DNA from: Bacteroidales bacterium
GTDB lineage: Bacteria; Bacteroidota; Bacteroidia; Bacteroidales; Muribaculaceae
Direction of reading: 5' to 3'
DNA length: 9,704 bases
Assembly: GCA_004557195.1 (NCBI GenBank)
Contig: SFER01000074.1
Coordinates: 1-9,704, forward strand
Each line of letters begins with the position of its first letter. Within the stretch, counting starts at the first letter, position 1. Below the pieces are notes generated by a model, which worked only from the letters and a program-made list of their open reading frames with translations, had not been told where the DNA came from and did not search any database. The position numbers and the translations under genes are program-made. Positions 7,776 through 9,704 of the stretch are shown here, piece by piece.

Positions 7776-7808
7776 CGCAGAGGGGAATTAATAATTAGAT
7801 TTGAAGCA

Positions 7809-9053
7809 ATGAAATATTCAATAATTGTAGTTGGCGACGAGCTGCTCATCGGGCAGGTTGTCGACACAAATTCGGGCTGGATAGCACGCCATCTGCGTCC
7901 ATACGGATGGACGGCACAGAGCGTGAAGGTGGTGGCTGACGATGCCCACGAAATCACTCGTGCCATCGACCAGGCTTTTGCCGACACCGATGTGGTGCTG
8001 ATGACCGGCGGCTTGGGCCCTACCAAAGACGACATCACCAAGGCAACGCTTTGCCGATATTTTGGCGGCGAGATGGTGCTCAGCGAAGCCACTTTGCGCA
8101 ACGTGGAGGAGGTGCTGGGCAAGCGCGGCTTGCAGATGAATCCGTTAAACCACAATCAAGCCATGGTGCCCTCGTCGTGCCAAGTGATTCAGAACACCGT
8201 AGGCACCGCACCGCTGATGTGGTTTGAGCGCGACGGCAAGGTGCTGGTGTCGATGCCGGGCGTGCCGTTCGAAACCGAAGCCATGATGCGCTCAGCCGTC
8301 ATACCAAAGCTGGTGAAGCACTTCATGAGCGATGTGGAAGTGGAATATCGCACATTTGTGGTGATTGACTTCTCGGAAAGTGTGCTGGCACTCACTCTTG
8401 CGCAGTTCGAGGAGCAAATGCCCGATTTCGTGCATCTGGCATATTTGCCTAAGCCGGGCATCATACGCCTGCGCCTGTCGGGCATCCATGCCGATAAGGC
8501 AGTGCTCACCCAAGCAATGGATTCGCTTGAGGCTCAGCTGTGCGAACTGTTGGGCAAACACATCATTGCAAAAGCCGACAAAATGCCTGCTGAGATTCTT
8601 GGCGACTTGCTTCGCGAACGTGGCCTCACCGTGTCGACAGCCGAAAGCTGCACAGGCGGCAACGTGGCGCACACCATCACCGCCATTGCCGGCAGCTCGC
8701 AGTATTTCATCGGTTCGGTGGTGTCGTATTGCAACGAGGTGAAGATGAATGTGCTGGGCGTTGAGCGCGAAGTGCTCGACACTGTTGGCGCCGTGAGCGA
8801 ACCCACTGTGAAGCAGATGAGCCAAGGCGTGGCACGCTTGCTTGGCACCGATTGCGCCATGGCAACCTCAGGCATTGCCGGTCCTGGCGGCGCCGTTCCC
8901 GGAAAACCGGTTGGCACCGTGTGGATGGCAGCAAAATATGGCGACCGTTTGGTGACCGATTGCCGCCAATTCCCCGGCGACCGAGCCCGTGTGATTGACC
9001 GTGCCACCACCCACGTCACTCTCATGCTCATCAAGCTCCTGCTCGACGAATAA
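7809..9053 (+). CDS. cinA: CinA: competence/damage-inducible protein with nicotinamide-nucleotide amidase domain
   Basis: The 414-residue protein is a full-length two-domain CinA. The N-terminal domain (about 1-170) is MoCF-like, with GDELLIG (9-15), TGGLGPTKDD (66-75) and MPGVPFE (149-155); in studied homologues this domain hydrolyses ADP-ribose and related compounds. The C-terminal domain (about 255-412) is the NMN deamidase (PncC) type, with AESCTGG (278-284, nucleophile Ser280), the SYCNEVK segment (306-312) and GKPVGTVW (365-372). NMN deamidase converts NMN to nicotinic acid mononucleotide for NAD recycling. The old name reflects co-transcription with recA in pneumococcus; no recA is near here. 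A TAGATTTG at 7796-7803 resembles a -7 box but has no -33 partner, so co-transcription with tsaD across 33 bases is more likely. No clear terminator follows the stop. Confidence 0.96.
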   Translation: MKYSIIVVGDELLIGQVVDTNSGWIARHLRPYGWTAQSVKVVADDAHEITRAIDQAFADTDVVLMTGGLGPTKDDITKATLCRYFGGEMVLSEATLRNVEEVLGKRGLQMNPLNHNQAMVPSSCQVIQNTVGTAPLMWFERDGKVLVSMPGVPFETEAMMRSAVIPKLVKHFMSDVEVEYRTFVVIDFSESVLALTLAQFEEQMPDFVHLAYLPKPGIIRLRLSGIHADKAVLTQAMDSLEAQLCELLGKHIIAKADKMPAEILGDLLRERGLTVSTAESCTGGNVAHTITAIAGSSQYFIGSVVSYCNEVKMNVLGVEREVLDTVGAVSEPTVKQMSQGVARLLGTDCAMATSGIAGPGGAVPGKPVGTVWMAAKYGDRLVTDCRQFPGDRARVIDRATTHVTLMLIKLLLDE

Positions 9054-9160
9054 CGTCTTTCGATGGCTGTATGCACCAGGCAAAATGTGCCTTGACGCCG
9101 AAATTATGGCAAAAAATAGGCTTTTCTTTGCCCGAGAGGCACAAAATAGTTGATTGATAG

Positions 9161-9192
9161 GTTGGTGGAGTGGAAAATAATTATTAACTTTG
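9161..9192 (+). promoter_or_regulatory. Bacteroidetes-type promoter upstream of the rpmB leader RNA
   Basis: A perfect -7 box TAACTTTG at 9185-9192 is preceded, after 20 bases, by GTTG (9161-9164), three of four bases of the -33 TTTG. Transcription should start near 9199. The bases from the -7 box onward (TTTGCACCACA, 9189-9199) are identical to those at the feoAB promoter. The start lies about 290 bases ahead of the rpmB ATG, unusually far for a ribosomal protein gene with no reading frame between. Confidence 0.55.
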
Positions 9193-9198
9193 CACCAC

Positions 9199-9440
9199 AT
9201 TTCGGGGCAGCAGTACAACGACTACATTCCTTCAGTCATGTTCTGTGACTCTAATCGTTGAAACTTCGTTGCAGAGCGATGATGCTTAAGCCTCTGCAAA
9301 AAGCGTAGGACGATATTGTAACGGGTGGTGGACGACCATCGCCTTATGAATATTGCGCTACTGCGAAGAAAAGTAGCAGTTAAGATGAGCAGCTGGGTGA
9401 ACAGCCTCTCACACTGATTGTGTACTTTGCACTCTGCCGG
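9199..9440 (+). ncRNA. Candidate structured RNA (long rpmB leader or independent small RNA), family not recognised
   Basis: No credible protein gene lies here, but the strand folds by eye into many helices. The ends pair in three short blocks: 9206-9209 with 9435-9438, 9210-9212 with 9428-9430, and 9213-9216 with 9422-9425. Inside are CAACGA/TCGTTG (9216-9221 with 9255-9260) enclosing AGTCA/TGACT (9234-9238 with 9246-9250), and the perfect 8-pair TTGCAGAG/CTCTGCAA (9269-9276 with 9292-9299). A composite arm (9303-9364) is capped by GGTGGTGG, loop ACGA, CCATCGCC (9324-9343). A hairpin follows with TGAG/CTCA (9386-9389 with 9408-9411) and GCTG/CAGC (9392-9395 with 9402-9405). A few pairs conflict by single bases, and alternative pairings exist. 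No U-run ends the element, so it may be a leader reading into rpmB. It lacks the landmarks I know for tmRNA, RNase P RNA, SRP RNA or tRNA. No folding program or family search was run. Confidence 0.55.
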
Positions 9441-9489
9441 CACGAAATGAAATAATAAGAATAAATAAAAAAATATAAAGTTAATAGCC
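9441..9489 (+). promoter_or_regulatory. A-rich translation-initiation leader of rpmB
   Basis: The bases just before rpmB are almost only A and T (for example AATAAATAAAAAAATATAAAG), with no Shine-Dalgarno site. Unstructured A-rich leaders of this kind are typical of Bacteroidetes translation starts. A partial -7-like TACTTTG at 9423-9429 just upstream could give a short transcript starting near 9436, but it is one base short between TA and TTTG and has no -33 partner. Confidence 0.4.
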
Positions 9490-9704
9490 ATGTCAAAAGT
9501 TTGTCAAATTACAGGCAAGAAGGCGATTACAGGTAACAACGTGTCGCACTCTAAAAGAAGAACAAAGCGTAAGTTCAACGTGAACGTGTTCAACAGAAAA
9601 TTCTTCTGGGTAGAACAACAACAATGGATTTCCTTGACAGTGTCAACTTCGGGTCTCCGTCTCATCAACAAGATTGGATTGGATGCCGCTCTCAAGAAGG
9701 CTGC
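9490..9704 (+). CDS. rpmB: 50S ribosomal protein bL28 (71 residues, cut by window edge)
   Basis: The ATG at 9490 opens a frame reading MSKVCQITGKKAITGNNVSH and onward, running off the right edge after 71 codons plus two bases. The start VCQITGKK, the basic SKRRTKRKFNVNVF (21-34) and SGLRLINKIGLDAAL (54-68) are characteristic of bL28 of the large ribosomal subunit. Only about ten residues should be missing, judging from the usual Bacteroidetes length. In this phylum rpmB is commonly followed by rpmG (bL33), a small DUF4295 gene and ftsY, which would be expected just beyond the window. The gene is preceded by the long structured leader region, which makes leader-based control plausible but unproven. 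Confidence 0.95.
   Translation, partial: MSKVCQITGKKAITGNNVSHSKRRTKRKFNVNVFNRKFFWVEQQQWISLTVSTSGLRLINKIGLDAALKKA

Noticed and set aside
7796..7803. TAGATTTG as a promoter for cinA
   Set aside because: The -7 box is perfect but there is no -33 TTTG at 19-21 bases, and the start would fall on the ATG. A 33-base operon gap is the simpler reading.
9078..9092. Hairpin AGGCA/TGCCT after cinA as a terminator
   Set aside because: Only five pairs and no U-run follows, so it is not a convincing intrinsic terminator.
9199..9440. Known housekeeping RNA (tmRNA, RNase P RNA, SRP RNA, 6S RNA)
   Set aside because: The conserved landmarks I know for tmRNA, RNase P RNA and SRP RNA are not visible, and the multi-hairpin layout does not look like the single long bulged rod of 6S RNA. 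A covariance-model search would be needed to exclude them fully.
9222..9491. 89-codon minus-strand open frame opposite the leader region
   Set aside because: It has no recognisable features, ends in the A-rich leader read backwards, and the plus-strand RNA structure explains the region better.

Overview
The window looks like chromosomal core sequence from a member of the Bacteroidales. The evidence is a FeoA-FeoB fusion gene, a menD-menB-menC-menE cluster of the Bacteroidetes type, a DUF4421-like exported protein, the order tsaD-cinA-rpmB, A-rich translation starts without clear Shine-Dalgarno sites, and several matches to the Bacteroidetes primary promoter (TTTG, 19-20 bases, TAnnTTTG). I cannot settle the family or genus. 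No mobile element, CRISPR array, tRNA or rRNA gene was found.

Left half, minus strand: reading leftwards from 5400, menD, menB, menC and menE overlap one another (28, 1 and 13 bases) and form one tight translational unit of the menaquinone (vitamin K2) pathway. After a 97-base gap with its own good promoter comes feoAB, the ferrous iron importer, cut by the left edge. The cluster supplies the SEPHCHC, OSB, OSB-CoA and DHNA-CoA steps. MenF, MenH, MenA and MenG are not in the window.

Centre: a 144-base divergent AT-rich region (5401-5544) separates menD from a plus-strand gene for a secreted, probably outer-membrane beta-barrel protein (DUF4421-like). It carries a good promoter for the plus gene and a 13-base perfect inverted repeat whose arms each hold a -7-like TAATTTTG pointing at one of the two genes.

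Right half, plus strand: the DUF4421-like gene, tsaD (tRNA t6A synthesis) and cinA (nucleotide/NMN salvage) follow with 44- and 33-base gaps. Next is a 436-base stretch with no credible protein gene, then rpmB (ribosomal protein bL28), cut by the right edge. Within that stretch, 9054-9160 shows only a weak hairpin. From a promoter at 9161-9192 to about 9440 the sequence folds by eye into a multi-helix RNA closed by pairing of its two ends. A short A-rich leader then runs to rpmB. This RNA, either a long rpmB leader or a separate small RNA, is the most interesting unexplained element here; I do not recognise its family.
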